64,000 bases of DNA from Berkiella_A sp964633725 (lineage in GTDB: Bacteria > Pseudomonadota > Gammaproteobacteria > Berkiellales > Berkiellaceae), in the NCBI GenBank assembly GCA_964633725.1, contig CAZWHY010000001.1, forward strand, positions 1-64,000, in the 5' to 3' direction. Position numbers and translations under genes: made by a program. Of this stretch, positions 9,374-17,572 are shown one piece after another. The first letter of the stretch is position 1, and the number at the start of each line of letters is the position of its first letter. Below the pieces are notes generated by a model. That model was given only the letters and a program-made list of their open reading frames with translations. It searched no databases and was not told the origin of the DNA.

Positions 9374-9715
9374 ATGGCAGCATATGCAATATTAAAAAAT
9401 GCTCAAGTCTCTCCTCAGAAGGCTAGGTTAGTTGCAAATGTAATTCGGGGCTTACATGTAGAGCGTGCAGTTGAGAAACTACAATATACGCAAAATAAAA
9501 GTGCTGGAATTATAAAAAAAGTTTTAGAGTCAGCGATTGCAAACGCTGAGCATAATGATGGCTTAGATGTTGATGAATTAAAAGTTGAAGCTATCATGGT
9601 TGATGGTGCCGCAAGCTTGAAACGCTTTAGAGCTCGCGCCAAGGGTAGAGGCAATAGAATTTTAAAACGCCGCAGCCACATTAAAGTTGTGGTTGGTGAG
9701 ATAAAAGAATCGTAG
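9374..9715 (+). CDS. rplV: 50S ribosomal protein L22
   Basis: L22 lines the exit tunnel beside L4. It has the N-terminal SPQKARLVANVIRG and the C-terminal hairpin RARAKGRGNRILKRRSHI. The 113-residue length is normal. rpsC begins 10 bp downstream behind GAGAGGACGAA. Confidence 0.98.
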   Translation: MAAYAILKNAQVSPQKARLVANVIRGLHVERAVEKLQYTQNKSAGIIKKVLESAIANAEHNDGLDVDELKVEAIMVDGAASLKRFRARAKGRGNRILKRRSHIKVVVGEIKES

Positions 9716-9725
9716 AGAGGACGAA

Positions 9726-10406
9726 ATGGGGCAAAAAGTACATCCAACCGGCATACGCTTAGGCATCATTGAGACTCATCGTTCAATGTGGTATTCCGAT
9801 TCAAAATCTTACTCAAAAACATTAATGAGTGATTTGACGACTCGTGATTACTTGAAAAAACGTTTAGCCAATGCATCTGTCAGCCGTATTCAAATTGAAA
9901 GGCCGGCTAAAAATATTGCACGGATTATCATTTGGACAGCTAGACCTGGTGTTGTGATAGGAAAAAAAGGCGAAGATATCGAAGCCTTGAGAAAGAAAGT
10001 TTCTCAATTAATGGGCGTTTCGGTTCATATTAATATTGAAGAAATTCGTCGTCCAGAAGTAGATGCACAGTTAGTGGCGGAAAATATTGCACAACAATTA
10101 GAACGACGTGTGATGTTCAGACGAGCCATGAAGCGTGCCGTAAGCAACGCAATGCGTTTTGGTGCTTTAGGCGTCAAGATTTGCGTAGGTGGACGTTTGG
10201 GTGGTGCTGAAATTGCTCGCAGTGAATGGTACAAAGAAGGTCGCGTGCCATTACATACTTTTAGAGCCAACATCGATTATGCTCAGGCAATTGCTAAGAC
10301 AACATACGGCATTATCGGTGTAAAAGTTTGGATCTTTAAGGGCGAAATATTAGATAAAAATATTACTGCGGGTAGCCCAGATGTGGCCGCAGCAGCTGGG
10401 AAGTAG
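9726..10406 (+). CDS. rpsC: 30S ribosomal protein S3
   Basis: S3 forms part of the mRNA entry channel. The 226-residue product starts MGQKVHPTGIRLGI and has the KH-domain motif RPGVVIGKKGEDIE and the C-terminal domain RLGGAEIARSEWYKEGRVPLH (split over two strands). The length is near the usual 233. It is followed 11 bp later by rplP. Confidence 0.98.
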   Translation: MGQKVHPTGIRLGIIETHRSMWYSDSKSYSKTLMSDLTTRDYLKKRLANASVSRIQIERPAKNIARIIIWTARPGVVIGKKGEDIEALRKKVSQLMGVSVHINIEEIRRPEVDAQLVAENIAQQLERRVMFRRAMKRAVSNAMRFGALGVKICVGGRLGGAEIARSEWYKEGRVPLHTFRANIDYAQAIAKTTYGIIGVKVWIFKGEILDKNITAGSPDVAAAAGK

Positions 10407-10417
10407 GAGGCATATCA

Positions 10418-10831
10418 ATGTTACAGCCAAAACGGACAAAGTTTAGAAAGCAACATAAAGGTCGTAACCGTGGATTAGCAACCAGAGGAAACAAAGTTAG
10501 CTTTGGTGATTTTGGACTAAAAGCCACAGGACGTTGTCGTCTTACTTCGCGTCAAATAGAAGCAGCAAGACGAGCTATGAGTCGCTACATTAAACGTGGT
10601 GGTAAAATTTGGATCCGTGTTTTTCCGGATAAACCGATTACCCAAAAACCTTTAGAAGTAAGACAAGGTAAAGGTAAAGGTAATGTTGAATATTGGGTTG
10701 CTTTAATTCAGCCTGGTCGTATGCTGTTTGAAATGCAAGGTGTTTCAGCAGAAGTTGCTAGAGAAGCATTTCGTCTAGCGGCTGCTAAGCTGCCGGTAAA
10801 AACAGAGTTTATTGAAAGAACGGTGATGTAA
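10418..10831 (+). CDS. rplP: 50S ribosomal protein L16
   Basis: L16 contacts tRNA in the A and P sites. It has the N-terminal MLQPKRTKFRKQHKGRNRG and the conserved PLEVRQGKGKGNVEYWVA. The 137-residue length is typical. Its TAA shares a base with the rpmC ATG (TAATG at 10829-10833), so the two are likely coupled. Confidence 0.98.
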   Translation: MLQPKRTKFRKQHKGRNRGLATRGNKVSFGDFGLKATGRCRLTSRQIEAARRAMSRYIKRGGKIWIRVFPDKPITQKPLEVRQGKGKGNVEYWVALIQPGRMLFEMQGVSAEVAREAFRLAAAKLPVKTEFIERTVM

Positions 10832-11022
10832 TGATAGCAAAAGAATTAAGAGCATTGGAGCCTGCTGAACTGCAAGCTAAGCGAAAAGACTTGGCTAAAG
10901 AGCAGTTTTTGGTCAAAATGCAAATCGGGAATGGTCAATTAAACAAGACACATAAATTACGTGAAATGCGTCATGATGTTGCTCGTTTAAATACCATTCT
11001 GAATGAAAAGCAAAGAGGGTAG
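10831..11022 (+). CDS. rpmC: 50S ribosomal protein L29
   Basis: L29 is a small two-helix protein at the tunnel exit next to L23. The 63-residue product has the expected length and the C-terminal pattern HKLREMRHDVARLNTILNEK. It lies between rplP and rpsQ in standard order. Confidence 0.96.
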   Translation: MIAKELRALEPAELQAKRKDLAKEQFLVKMQIGNGQLNKTHKLREMRHDVARLNTILNEKQRG

Positions 11023-11025
11023 TTC

Positions 11026-11310
11026 ATGACTGATAAAGGGCAAGCAGCAGCAATAAAGCGCTCTGTAACAGGCGTCGTCATTAGTGATGCACGCGATAAA
11101 ACTTTAACAATAGAAGTTGAACGCGTAACACGTCACCCTCTATATGGCAAAGTGCTTAGAAAGAAAACAAAATATCAGGTTCATGACGAAGAGAACCAAG
11201 GAAAGATAGGCGATATAGTAGAAATTATACAAGTTCGCCCGATTTCTAAAACAAAAACATGGGCTTTGTCACGAATAGTGAAAAAAGCGCCTGAACGGGC
11301 GTCCATGTAA
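11026..11310 (+). CDS. rpsQ: 30S ribosomal protein S17
   Basis: S17 is a primary 16S rRNA-binding protein with an OB fold. It has the block GVVISDARDKTLTIEVER, then HPLYGK and a C-terminal SKTKTWALSRIV. The 94-residue product has a short extra N-terminus (MTDKGQAAA) compared with E. coli. It is the last gene of the S10 operon; a 131-bp gap with a candidate promoter follows. Confidence 0.97.
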   Translation: MTDKGQAAAIKRSVTGVVISDARDKTLTIEVERVTRHPLYGKVLRKKTKYQVHDEENQGKIGDIVEIIQVRPISKTKTWALSRIVKKAPERASM

Positions 11311-11369
11311 GCCGAGAGGCTGACATATAAAGTGCTAGAAGTAAAGTACATATAAATATTATTTGTGTG

Positions 11370-11398
11370 TTCACTAAGTCCTTCTAGAGTGGTAAAAT
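11370..11398 (+). promoter_or_regulatory. Candidate spc-operon promoter
   Basis: TTCACT (11370-11375) and TAAAAT (11393-11398) are separated by exactly 17 nt, in the rpsQ-rplN gap where E. coli also has its spc promoter. A small GGCC-gttt-GGCC hairpin lies just after the predicted start. The call rests on position plus matches to the sigma70 boxes. Confidence 0.5.
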
Positions 11399-11441
11399 TT
11401 AGGCCGTTTGGCCACATCGCGTTGTGAAGTCGGAGTAAAAC

Positions 11442-11807
11442 ATGATTCAGATGCAGAGTGTTCTCGATGTTGCAGATAATAGCGGAGCGCGTCGAGTGAT
11501 GTGCATCAAAGTTCTAGGTGGATCAAAAAGAAGATACGCTGGAATTGGCGATATCATCCGCATTACTGTTAAAGAAGCTATCCCCAGAGGAAAAGTCAAG
11601 AAGGGTGATGTGCTATATGCTGTAGTGGTTCGCACTCGAAAAGGTGTAAGGCGTGACGATGGATCCTTAATAAAATTTGATGGCAATGCTGCTGTTTTGT
11701 TAACCGATCAGAAGCAACCTATTGGTACACGTATTTTTGGTCCTGTTACCAGGGAACTAAGAAATAATTTTATGAAAATAATTTCTTTAGCACCTGAAGT
11801 TCTTTAA
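11442..11807 (+). CDS. rplN: 50S ribosomal protein L14
   Basis: L14 lies at the subunit interface. The protein starts MIQMQSVLDVADNSGAR and has the family signature around RRDDGSLIKFDGNAAVLL. The 121-residue length is standard. It opens the spc operon downstream of the candidate promoter, with CGGAG as ribosome binding site. Confidence 0.98.
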   Translation: MIQMQSVLDVADNSGARRVMCIKVLGGSKRRYAGIGDIIRITVKEAIPRGKVKKGDVLYAVVVRTRKGVRRDDGSLIKFDGNAAVLLTDQKQPIGTRIFGPVTRELRNNFMKIISLAPEVL

Positions 11808-11818
11808 GAGTAAGCATT

Positions 11819-12157
11819 ATGCAAAAAATTAAAAAAGGCGATACCGTCAAAGTGATAACAGGAAAGGACAATGGCCGTATGGGCAAAGTCTTAAGTATCC
11901 TGTCAAAAAAGAAAAACAACCGGGTGAATGTTTATGTTCTGGTTGAGGGGCTTAATATTGTCAAAAGACATACTAAGGGCAATCCTCAACAGCAAAAACC
12001 AGGCGGCATCATCCCTAAAGAAAGTCCAATTCATATATCAAATGTGATGTTGCTCGATCCTGCTTCTAATAAAGCGGGTCGTGTTGGTGTCAAGCAGTTA
12101 GAGGATGGACGCAAAGTACGTTACTTTAAAGCGTCGGGTGAGGTGATTGATGTCTAA
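11819..12157 (+). CDS. rplX: 50S ribosomal protein L24
   Basis: L24 is an assembly-initiator protein with a KOW motif, seen here near the N-terminus as KKGDTVKVITGKDNGRMGKV. Conserved PGGIIPKESPIHISNVML follows. It is 112 residues, slightly longer than the 104 of E. coli. Its end overlaps the start of rplE by 8 bp. Confidence 0.98.
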   Translation: MQKIKKGDTVKVITGKDNGRMGKVLSILSKKKNNRVNVYVLVEGLNIVKRHTKGNPQQQKPGGIIPKESPIHISNVMLLDPASNKAGRVGVKQLEDGRKVRYFKASGEVIDV

Positions 12158-12722
12158 TAAATCTATTAATGATGTAACGCGTTTAAAGAAACATTATAAA
12201 GAAACGGTTGTCCCTGCTTTGATGAAGCAATTTAAATATGACAACATAATGCAAGTGCCAAAGATCCAAAAGATCACTTTAAATATGGGCGTTGGTAAAG
12301 CGGCAGAAGACAAGAAAGTCATCAAGTTTGCCCAAGAGCAATTAACGAAGATTGCCGGTCAAAAATCTGTCATTACAATGACCAAAAAGTCTATTGCAGG
12401 ATTTAAAATTAGAGATGGTTGGCCAATTGGTACGAAGGTTACTTTACGTAGAGACAATATGTACCAGTTTCTAGACAGATTGGTTGCTATTGCTTTACCT
12501 CGTGTACGTGATTTTAGGGGTATTAATCCAAGGTCATTTGACTCACGCGGCAACTATAGTATGGGTATTCGTGAACAGATTTCGTTTGCCGAAATTGAGT
12601 ATGAAAAAGTAGATACGGTGCGTGGTTTAGACATTACTATCACGACAACTGCCAAAACGGATGAAGAGGCTTATGCTTTGTTAAAAGCATTTAAATTACC
12701 TTTTCGTGAACTTAAGAATTAA
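12150..12722 (+). CDS. rplE: 50S ribosomal protein L5
   Basis: L5 binds 5S rRNA in the central protuberance. The core MQVPKIQKITLNMGVGKA and the segment FRGINPRSFDSRGNYSMGI identify it. TTG at 12147 and ATG at 12150 are adjacent; the ATG is the better start and gives 190 residues, overlapping rplX by 8 bp. Confidence 0.98.
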   Translation: MSNKSINDVTRLKKHYKETVVPALMKQFKYDNIMQVPKIQKITLNMGVGKAAEDKKVIKFAQEQLTKIAGQKSVITMTKKSIAGFKIRDGWPIGTKVTLRRDNMYQFLDRLVAIALPRVRDFRGINPRSFDSRGNYSMGIREQISFAEIEYEKVDTVRGLDITITTTAKTDEEAYALLKAFKLPFRELKN

Positions 12723-12736
12723 AGGGGCATATTTTT

Positions 12737-13042
12737 ATGGCAAGTAATCGGATGATCCGTCGAGAGAAAAAAAGAATTCTTCTTGAAGGACGACACCGTA
12801 ATACTAGAAAAGAGCTACGTGCGCAGCTAAAGGATCCTGAATTGGATTTAGAGCAAAAGCTAGAAATTTTGAAAAAGTTTGAGAAAATGGCACGTGATAC
12901 TGCCGCTGTGAGAATATCGAATCGTTGTAAAATTACTGGTCGGGCTCATGGCGTGTATCGTAAATTTGGTATTTGCCGTAATATGATTCGAATTTTGGCT
13001 ATGGAAGGAAAACTTCCAGGCGTAGTAAAATCCAGTTGGTAG
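12737..13042 (+). CDS. rpsN: 30S ribosomal protein S14 (long, zinc-independent type)
   Basis: S14 is a 30S head protein. At 101 residues and without paired CxxC motifs it is the long C-minus form. The conserved C-terminal half RCKITGRAHGVYRKFGICRN and the terminal KSSW are present. It has a clear AGGGGC site ahead of the ATG and lies between rplE and rpsH. Confidence 0.98.
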   Translation: MASNRMIRREKKRILLEGRHRNTRKELRAQLKDPELDLEQKLEILKKFEKMARDTAAVRISNRCKITGRAHGVYRKFGICRNMIRILAMEGKLPGVVKSSW

Positions 13043-13063
13043 GTTTTTGAAGAGGTTAAAATT

Positions 13064-13459
13064 ATGAGTATGTCAGATCCAATTGCGGATATGTTGACCA
13101 GAATCCGAAATGCCCAACGTGCAAATTTCGAAAAAGTTCTGATGCCAGCATCAAAAGTGAAAGCGTCTATTGCGGGTGTTTTGAAATCTGAAGGCTATAT
13201 AGAAGATTTCAGAATTGAAGAACAAAAACCCAGCGATCAACTTGCGATTAAATTAAAATATTTTAATGGCAAGCCTGTGATTGAAACTATTAAACGTGTG
13301 AGTAAGCCGGGTTTACGGATTTATTCTCCATGTGAAGATTTACCTGAAGTCATGGACGGGTTGGGAATATCCATCGTGTCTACGTCAAAAGGTGTTATGT
13401 CAGGTCGCGAAGCTCGAAAATTAGGGCAAGGCGGCGAAGTATTATGTTTTGTAGCGTAA
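13064..13459 (+). CDS. rpsH: 30S ribosomal protein S8
   Basis: S8 binds helix 21 of 16S rRNA and, in E. coli, represses the spc mRNA near rplE. The product starts MSMSDPIADMLTRIRNA, with the C-terminal GLGISIVSTSKGVMSGREAR signature. The 131-residue length is normal. Confidence 0.98.
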   Translation: MSMSDPIADMLTRIRNAQRANFEKVLMPASKVKASIAGVLKSEGYIEDFRIEEQKPSDQLAIKLKYFNGKPVIETIKRVSKPGLRIYSPCEDLPEVMDGLGISIVSTSKGVMSGREARKLGQGGEVLCFVA

Positions 13460-13471
13460 AGAGGCTGCTCA

Positions 13472-14032
13472 ATGTCAACTAGAGTATCAAGTAAGCCAAT
13501 TATTATTCCTGCGAATGTGGAAGTAACAGTTGAAGCTGAAATTGTAAAAATCAAAGGTTCCAAAGGCGAACTAAGTCAGAAGTTAGCGACTGGCATTAGT
13601 GCTAAGGTTGAAAATAATGCATTGACAGTCTTTATTGCTGACGGTGCTGTAAATGGTAATGCTTTAGGTGGCACCATGCGTTCGTTATTAAATAATAACG
13701 TAGAAGGTGTTTCTAAAGGTTATGAGAAGAAATTAAAATTAGTCGGCGTTGGTTATAGAGTTCAAGTAGGAAAGGCTGGCGTATGCGCAAAGCTTAATCT
13801 TACATTAGGGCTATCTCATCCGCTTGACTATGTTGCTCCTGAAGGCATTATTTTAGAGTCGCCTAGTGTGACAGAGATAGTCGTCAAGGGTATTGATAAG
13901 CAAGTTGTCGGTCAAGTGGCGGCAGATATACGTGGGATTCATAAAGGCATTAGAAAGCCAGAGCCATATAAAGGCAAGGGTATTCGTTATGCTGATGAGC
14001 ACATTCAATTGAAAGAGACAAAGAAAAAGTAA
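13472..14032 (+). CDS. rplF: 50S ribosomal protein L6
   Basis: L6 lies near the factor-binding stalk base. It has two homologous alpha/beta domains; motifs are SRVSSKPI at the N-terminus, LVGVGYRVQ in the middle and the C-terminal signature EPYKGKGIRYADE. It is 186 residues, about nine longer than in E. coli, with the extra residues spread in loops. Confidence 0.97.
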   Translation: MSTRVSSKPIIIPANVEVTVEAEIVKIKGSKGELSQKLATGISAKVENNALTVFIADGAVNGNALGGTMRSLLNNNVEGVSKGYEKKLKLVGVGYRVQVGKAGVCAKLNLTLGLSHPLDYVAPEGIILESPSVTEIVVKGIDKQVVGQVAADIRGIHKGIRKPEPYKGKGIRYADEHIQLKETKKK

Positions 14033-14041
14033 GGGCATAGT

Positions 14042-14410
14042 ATGTTGAATAGACGCACAAGGCGCTTACGTCGCGGACAAAAAACCAGAGCTAGAATTAA
14101 ACGCTTAGGTTTAGAGACCGGAATTGCAAGATTAAGCATTCACCGCACACCAAACCATTTATATGGCCAGGTCATTTCTCCTGTTGATGGAAAAATATTG
14201 GCGAGTGCTAGCAGTTTAGATAAAGACGTTAGAGCTAAACTAAAAGGCAAAAACAAAACAGAAGTGGCCGCTATTGTTGGTTTGAAATTAGCCGAAAATG
14301 CTAAAAAAGCTGGCGTAAATAAAGTGGCTTCTGATAGAAGTGGCTTTAAGTATCACGGTCGAATCAAAGCATTTGTTGAAATAATCCGCGAAAATGGTAT
14401 TACGGTTTAA
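14042..14410 (+). CDS. rplR: 50S ribosomal protein L18
   Basis: L18 binds 5S rRNA with L5. Features are an arginine-rich N-terminus, the motif RLSIHRTPNHLYGQVI and the C-terminal SGFKYHGRIKAFVEIIRENG. It is 122 residues, close to the usual 117, and lies 9 bp after rplF. Confidence 0.97.
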   Translation: MLNRRTRRLRRGQKTRARIKRLGLETGIARLSIHRTPNHLYGQVISPVDGKILASASSLDKDVRAKLKGKNKTEVAAIVGLKLAENAKKAGVNKVASDRSGFKYHGRIKAFVEIIRENGITV

Positions 14411-14420
14411 GGTATAAAAT

Positions 14421-14957
14421 ATGGCGAACATGTCGAAGCCCAAAGCAGTTGAAGAAAACACTGAAGGTCAATACGAAGAAAAATTAATTGAAGTCCGTCG
14501 TACAGCAAAAGTTGTAAAAGGTGGTCGAATATTCCGTTTTTCTGCTCTTGTGGTCGTAGGAAATGGACTAGGTCGTGTTGGTATGGGTACGGGAACAGCT
14601 CGTGAAGTGCCTGAGGCTATTCGTAAGGCAATGGAAGATGCTAAGCGCAACTTAATTGATATTCCGATGAAAGATGATACGTTACATCATACGATTATAT
14701 CGTCACATGGTGCATCAAAAGTATTGATGAAGCCTGCTTCTGATGGTACGGGTATTATTGCGGGTGGCGCGATGCGTGCTATTTTCGAAGTGGCTGGCAT
14801 ACACAATGTTTTAGCAAAATGTTATGGATCTACAAATCCGATTAATGTTGTGCGCGCAACGATTAATGGACTGAAAGGTTCACACTCACCTAGTTCTATC
14901 GCAGCAAAACGTGGTATGTCTGTTGGAGAGTTAGTAGGAGAGGAAGCTCATGCCTAA
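14421..14957 (+). CDS. rpsE: 30S ribosomal protein S5
   Basis: S5 is involved in decoding fidelity and mRNA unwinding. It has the double-stranded-RNA-binding N-domain (KVVKGGRIFRFSALVVVGNG) and the C-domain with SSHGASKVLMKPASDGTGI. At 178 residues it has about ten more N-terminal residues than E. coli S5, a polar stretch rich in Glu. Its end overlaps rpmD by 8 bp. Confidence 0.98.
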   Translation: MANMSKPKAVEENTEGQYEEKLIEVRRTAKVVKGGRIFRFSALVVVGNGLGRVGMGTGTAREVPEAIRKAMEDAKRNLIDIPMKDDTLHHTIISSHGASKVLMKPASDGTGIIAGGAMRAIFEVAGIHNVLAKCYGSTNPINVVRATINGLKGSHSPSSIAAKRGMSVGELVGEEAHA

Positions 14958-15162
14958 ATCAACAGCTAAAACAATTTCTGTTACCTTGGACAAAAGCTTA
15001 AGTGGCAGAAAAAAGAACCACATAGCAAGTGCTAATGGGTTAGGGCTAAAACGTATACGACAAACAGTCAACGTTATTGATACACCTGAAAACCGTGGCA
15101 TGATAAATCAAATTTATTACATGGTCTCTGTGAACGAAGATGCCGTGAAGGGAAAAGTATAA
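14950..15162 (+). CDS. rpmD: 50S ribosomal protein L30
   Basis: L30 is a small 50S protein. The family pattern KTISVTLDKSLSGRKKNH with GLGLKRIRQTVNVIDTPENRGMI is clear. At 70 residues it is about ten longer than E. coli L30 at both ends. It overlaps rpsE by 8 bp, and its TAA shares a base with the rplO ATG, typical of this tightly packed operon. Confidence 0.97.
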   Translation: MPKSTAKTISVTLDKSLSGRKKNHIASANGLGLKRIRQTVNVIDTPENRGMINQIYYMVSVNEDAVKGKV

Positions 15163-15605
15163 TGAAATTAAATACTTTAAAGCCTGCAGAAGGTTCAAAA
15201 AGCGCAAGACAACGTGTTGGACGAGGCACTGGATCAGGGATTGGCAAAACCTGTGGCCGGGGTCATAAAGGACAAAAATCTCGTTCTGGTGGTTACCATA
15301 AAGTAGGTTTTGAAGGTGGTCAAATGCCAATTCAGCGCCGTTTGCCAAAAGTGGGGTTTACTTCCCGTAAATCACTATACACTCAGGAAGTAAGATTGAA
15401 TGAATTGAATCTTATTCAAGGCGATATTGTTTCTTTGCAAATATTGCGTGATGCAAACTTGATTAATAAGCATATTAAATTTGTAAAAGTCATGTTAAAA
15501 GGCGAAATAACGAAAGCGATTAAAGTGTCTGCAGAAATTAAAGTTTCTAAAGGTGCAAAGGAAGCGATCGTGAAAGCGGGCGGTCAAGTAGAGGAAAAGG
15601 CTTAA
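15162..15605 (+). CDS. rplO: 50S ribosomal protein L15
   Basis: L15 is a late-assembly 50S protein. It has the glycine/arginine-rich N-terminal extension RVGRGTGSGIGKTCGRGHKG and GFEGGQMPIQRRLPKVGF. The 147-residue length is typical. secY follows 3 bp downstream. Confidence 0.98.
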   Translation: MKLNTLKPAEGSKSARQRVGRGTGSGIGKTCGRGHKGQKSRSGGYHKVGFEGGQMPIQRRLPKVGFTSRKSLYTQEVRLNELNLIQGDIVSLQILRDANLINKHIKFVKVMLKGEITKAIKVSAEIKVSKGAKEAIVKAGGQVEEKA

Positions 15606-15608
15606 TTA

Positions 15609-16937
15609 ATGAAAGGCAGGGGAAAGCAAACTAATAGTGGTTTAGTCGAATTAAAACAACGTTTATGGTTTGTTTTTTGGGGTATGGTTGTATTCAGAAT
15701 TGGTGCACACGTACCCGTTCCTGGTATTGACCCAGCAAGGTTGCAAGAGTTATTTTCTAACTTGCAAGGCAATATCCTAGGATTAGCCAATGCATTTTCC
15801 GGTGGTGCGCTGCAACGTTTGTCAGTGTTTGCTCTCGGGATTATGCCTTATATTTCCGCATCTATTATTATGCAGTTGTTGAGCGTTGTTTCACCGAAAC
15901 TCGAGCAACTTAAAAAAGAAGGCGAGACCGGCAAGCGAAAAATTGCACAGTACACCCGATATGGAACGCTATTTTTAGCAACATTCCAAGGCTATGGTAT
16001 GTCTAAGATACTGGCAGGTTCGGCAGAAGTGAGCCCGACTTTCTATCTGACGACCACTGTATCTTTGGTTACCGGTACCATGTTTTTAATGTGGTTAGGG
16101 GAACGTATTACCGAAAAAGGTGTGGGTAACGGCATTTCTTTGATTATCTTTGCAGGGATTGTCTCTGGGTTGCCGAGTACGATTGGTAATACCTTTGAAA
16201 GCGTTAGGCAAGGTAACATGCCGGCCATTGGTTTGGTACTTTTAGTGATGATGATGCTTGGGGTTTGCGCTTTTATTGTTTTTGTAGAGCGTGGTCAGCG
16301 TCGAATTACAGTGAATTATGCAAAACGACAGCAAGGGCGTAAAATGTACGCAGCTCAGCAAAGCCATTTGCCTTTGAAAGTCAATATGGCGGGTGTGATT
16401 CCGCCAATTTTTGCTTCTAGTTTGATTTTATTTCCGGCGACTATTGGGCAATGGTTTGGTTCTCAAGGCGGTTCTGGCATATTTACAATGATTAGTAATG
16501 CGCTTCAGCCAGGGCAATTGGCATATTTAATGTTATTAGCGGCAGGGATATTGTTTTTCTGTTTCTTTTACACCGCATTAATGTTCAATCCTCGGGATAC
16601 GGCTGAAAATTTAAAGCGTTCCGGAGCCTTTATTCCGGGTATTCGTCCTGGTGAGCAAACTGCAAACTATATCGACAAAGTTATGACTCGACTAACTTTG
16701 GTAGGTGGACTTTATATTACTGGTGTGGCTATAATGCCAGAAATTTTGAACTATCGTTGGCAGGTGCCGTTCTACTTTGGTGGAACATCACTACTAATTG
16801 TTGTTGTGGTTGTTATGGACTTTATATCCCAAGTGCAAGCCCACTTAATGTCTCAGCAATATGACTCGATGCTGAAGAAGGCAAATTCAAAAGGAAAAGG
16901 TGGCGGTGGTCCAGGCGGGTTTGGATTATTAGGTTAG
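15609..16937 (+). CDS. secY: Protein translocase subunit SecY
   Basis: SecY is the channel subunit of the SecYEG translocon in the inner membrane. The 442-residue protein has about ten hydrophobic segments, the plug/first-helix region VFRIGAHVPVPGID and the cytoplasmic loop NYAKRQQGRKMYAAQQSHLPLK. The conserved FNPRDTAENLKRSGAFIPGI is also present. The C-terminal tail is glycine-rich (KGGGGPGGFG). It sits between rplO and rpmJ as usual. Confidence 0.98.
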   Translation: MKGRGKQTNSGLVELKQRLWFVFWGMVVFRIGAHVPVPGIDPARLQELFSNLQGNILGLANAFSGGALQRLSVFALGIMPYISASIIMQLLSVVSPKLEQLKKEGETGKRKIAQYTRYGTLFLATFQGYGMSKILAGSAEVSPTFYLTTTVSLVTGTMFLMWLGERITEKGVGNGISLIIFAGIVSGLPSTIGNTFESVRQGNMPAIGLVLLVMMMLGVCAFIVFVERGQRRITVNYAKRQQGRKMYAAQQSHLPLKVNMAGVIPPIFASSLILFPATIGQWFGSQGGSGIFTMISNALQPGQLAYLMLLAAGILFFCFFYTALMFNPRDTAENLKRSGAFIPGIRPGEQTANYIDKVMTRLTLVGGLYITGVAIMPEILNYRWQVPFYFGGTSLLIVVVVVMDFISQVQAHLMSQQYDSMLKKANSKGKGGGGPGGFGLLG

Positions 16938-16963
16938 ATTTTAGTGTAGATAAGGTGTGAATT

Positions 16964-17098
16964 ATGAAGGTTCGTGCTTCAGTTAAGAAAATATGTAAAA
17001 AATGTAAATTTACCAGAAGAAAAAGTAAAAACAAAAAAGGTGGCGCAACTTTAGGCATTAGATGTGAAGATAAACGTCACAATCAACGTCAAGGTTAG
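16964..17098 (+). CDS. rpmJ: 50S ribosomal protein L36, with an insertion in the zinc ribbon
   Basis: L36 is a tiny zinc-ribbon protein of the 50S subunit. This 44-residue frame starts MKVRASVKKICKKC and ends KRHNQRQG, both diagnostic. The C-x2-C and C-x4-H ligands are all present (Cys11, Cys14, Cys34, His39). The usual protein has 37-38 residues; the extra six or so lie between the two ligand pairs in a Lys/Gly-rich stretch. It lies 26 bp after secY, the standard location. Confidence 0.93.
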   Translation: MKVRASVKKICKKCKFTRRKSKNKKGGATLGIRCEDKRHNQRQG

Positions 17099-17108
17099 TT
17101 CGTGTTTT

Positions 17109-17137
17109 TTGACTTTTATTTAAGTCTCAGGTAGTCT
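17109..17137 (+). promoter_or_regulatory. Candidate alpha-operon promoter
   Basis: TTGACT (17109-17114) matches the -35 box at five of six positions, followed after 17 nt by TAGTCT (17132-17137), a weak -10. It lies in the 85-bp rpmJ-rpsM gap. A short CCC/GGG hairpin follows in the leader before rpsM, where S4 binds the alpha mRNA in E. coli; I cannot show that it is an S4 site. Confidence 0.35.
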
Positions 17138-17183
17138 GTTCTGTCCCTGATTACGGGGAATATTTTTAGGAGAGCAATTAATT

Positions 17184-17549
17184 ATGGCCGCGGTTCGAAT
17201 TCAAAACGTGCCACTAGAACCTCGTAAACATATACGAGTCGCACTACGAAGTATATTTGGCATTGGTAACACCCGTGCAATTAAAATTTGTAAAAGTTCA
17301 GGGTTAGAAGGTACAGAGAAAGTACAAGATTTAACCGATGAGGTTGTTCGCATGCTTCAAATAGAAGTAGGGCGATTTGATGTTGAAGGTGATCTTAGAC
17401 GAGAATTGGCTATGCGTATTAAGCGCTTAGGCGATATTGGTTGTTATCGTGGCAAGATGCACAGAAGAAGATTGCCAGTAAGAGGCCAAAGAACTCGCAC
17501 GAATGCTCGTACTCGTAAGGGCAAAAACAAAGGCGTCGTTAGAAAATAG
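17184..17549 (+). CDS. rpsM: 30S ribosomal protein S13
   Basis: S13 contacts the P-site tRNA and the 50S subunit. Features are the IYGIG-like helix-hairpin-helix (SIFGIGNTRA), RLGDIGCYRGKMHRRRLPVRGQ and the basic C-terminal tail TRTNARTRKGKNKG. The 121-residue length is normal. AGGAGAG precedes the ATG. First gene of the alpha operon. Confidence 0.98.
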   Translation: MAAVRIQNVPLEPRKHIRVALRSIFGIGNTRAIKICKSSGLEGTEKVQDLTDEVVRMLQIEVGRFDVEGDLRRELAMRIKRLGDIGCYRGKMHRRRLPVRGQRTRTNARTRKGKNKGVVRK

Positions 17550-17572
17550 TTAGTTAAATTTTGGAAAAGAAA

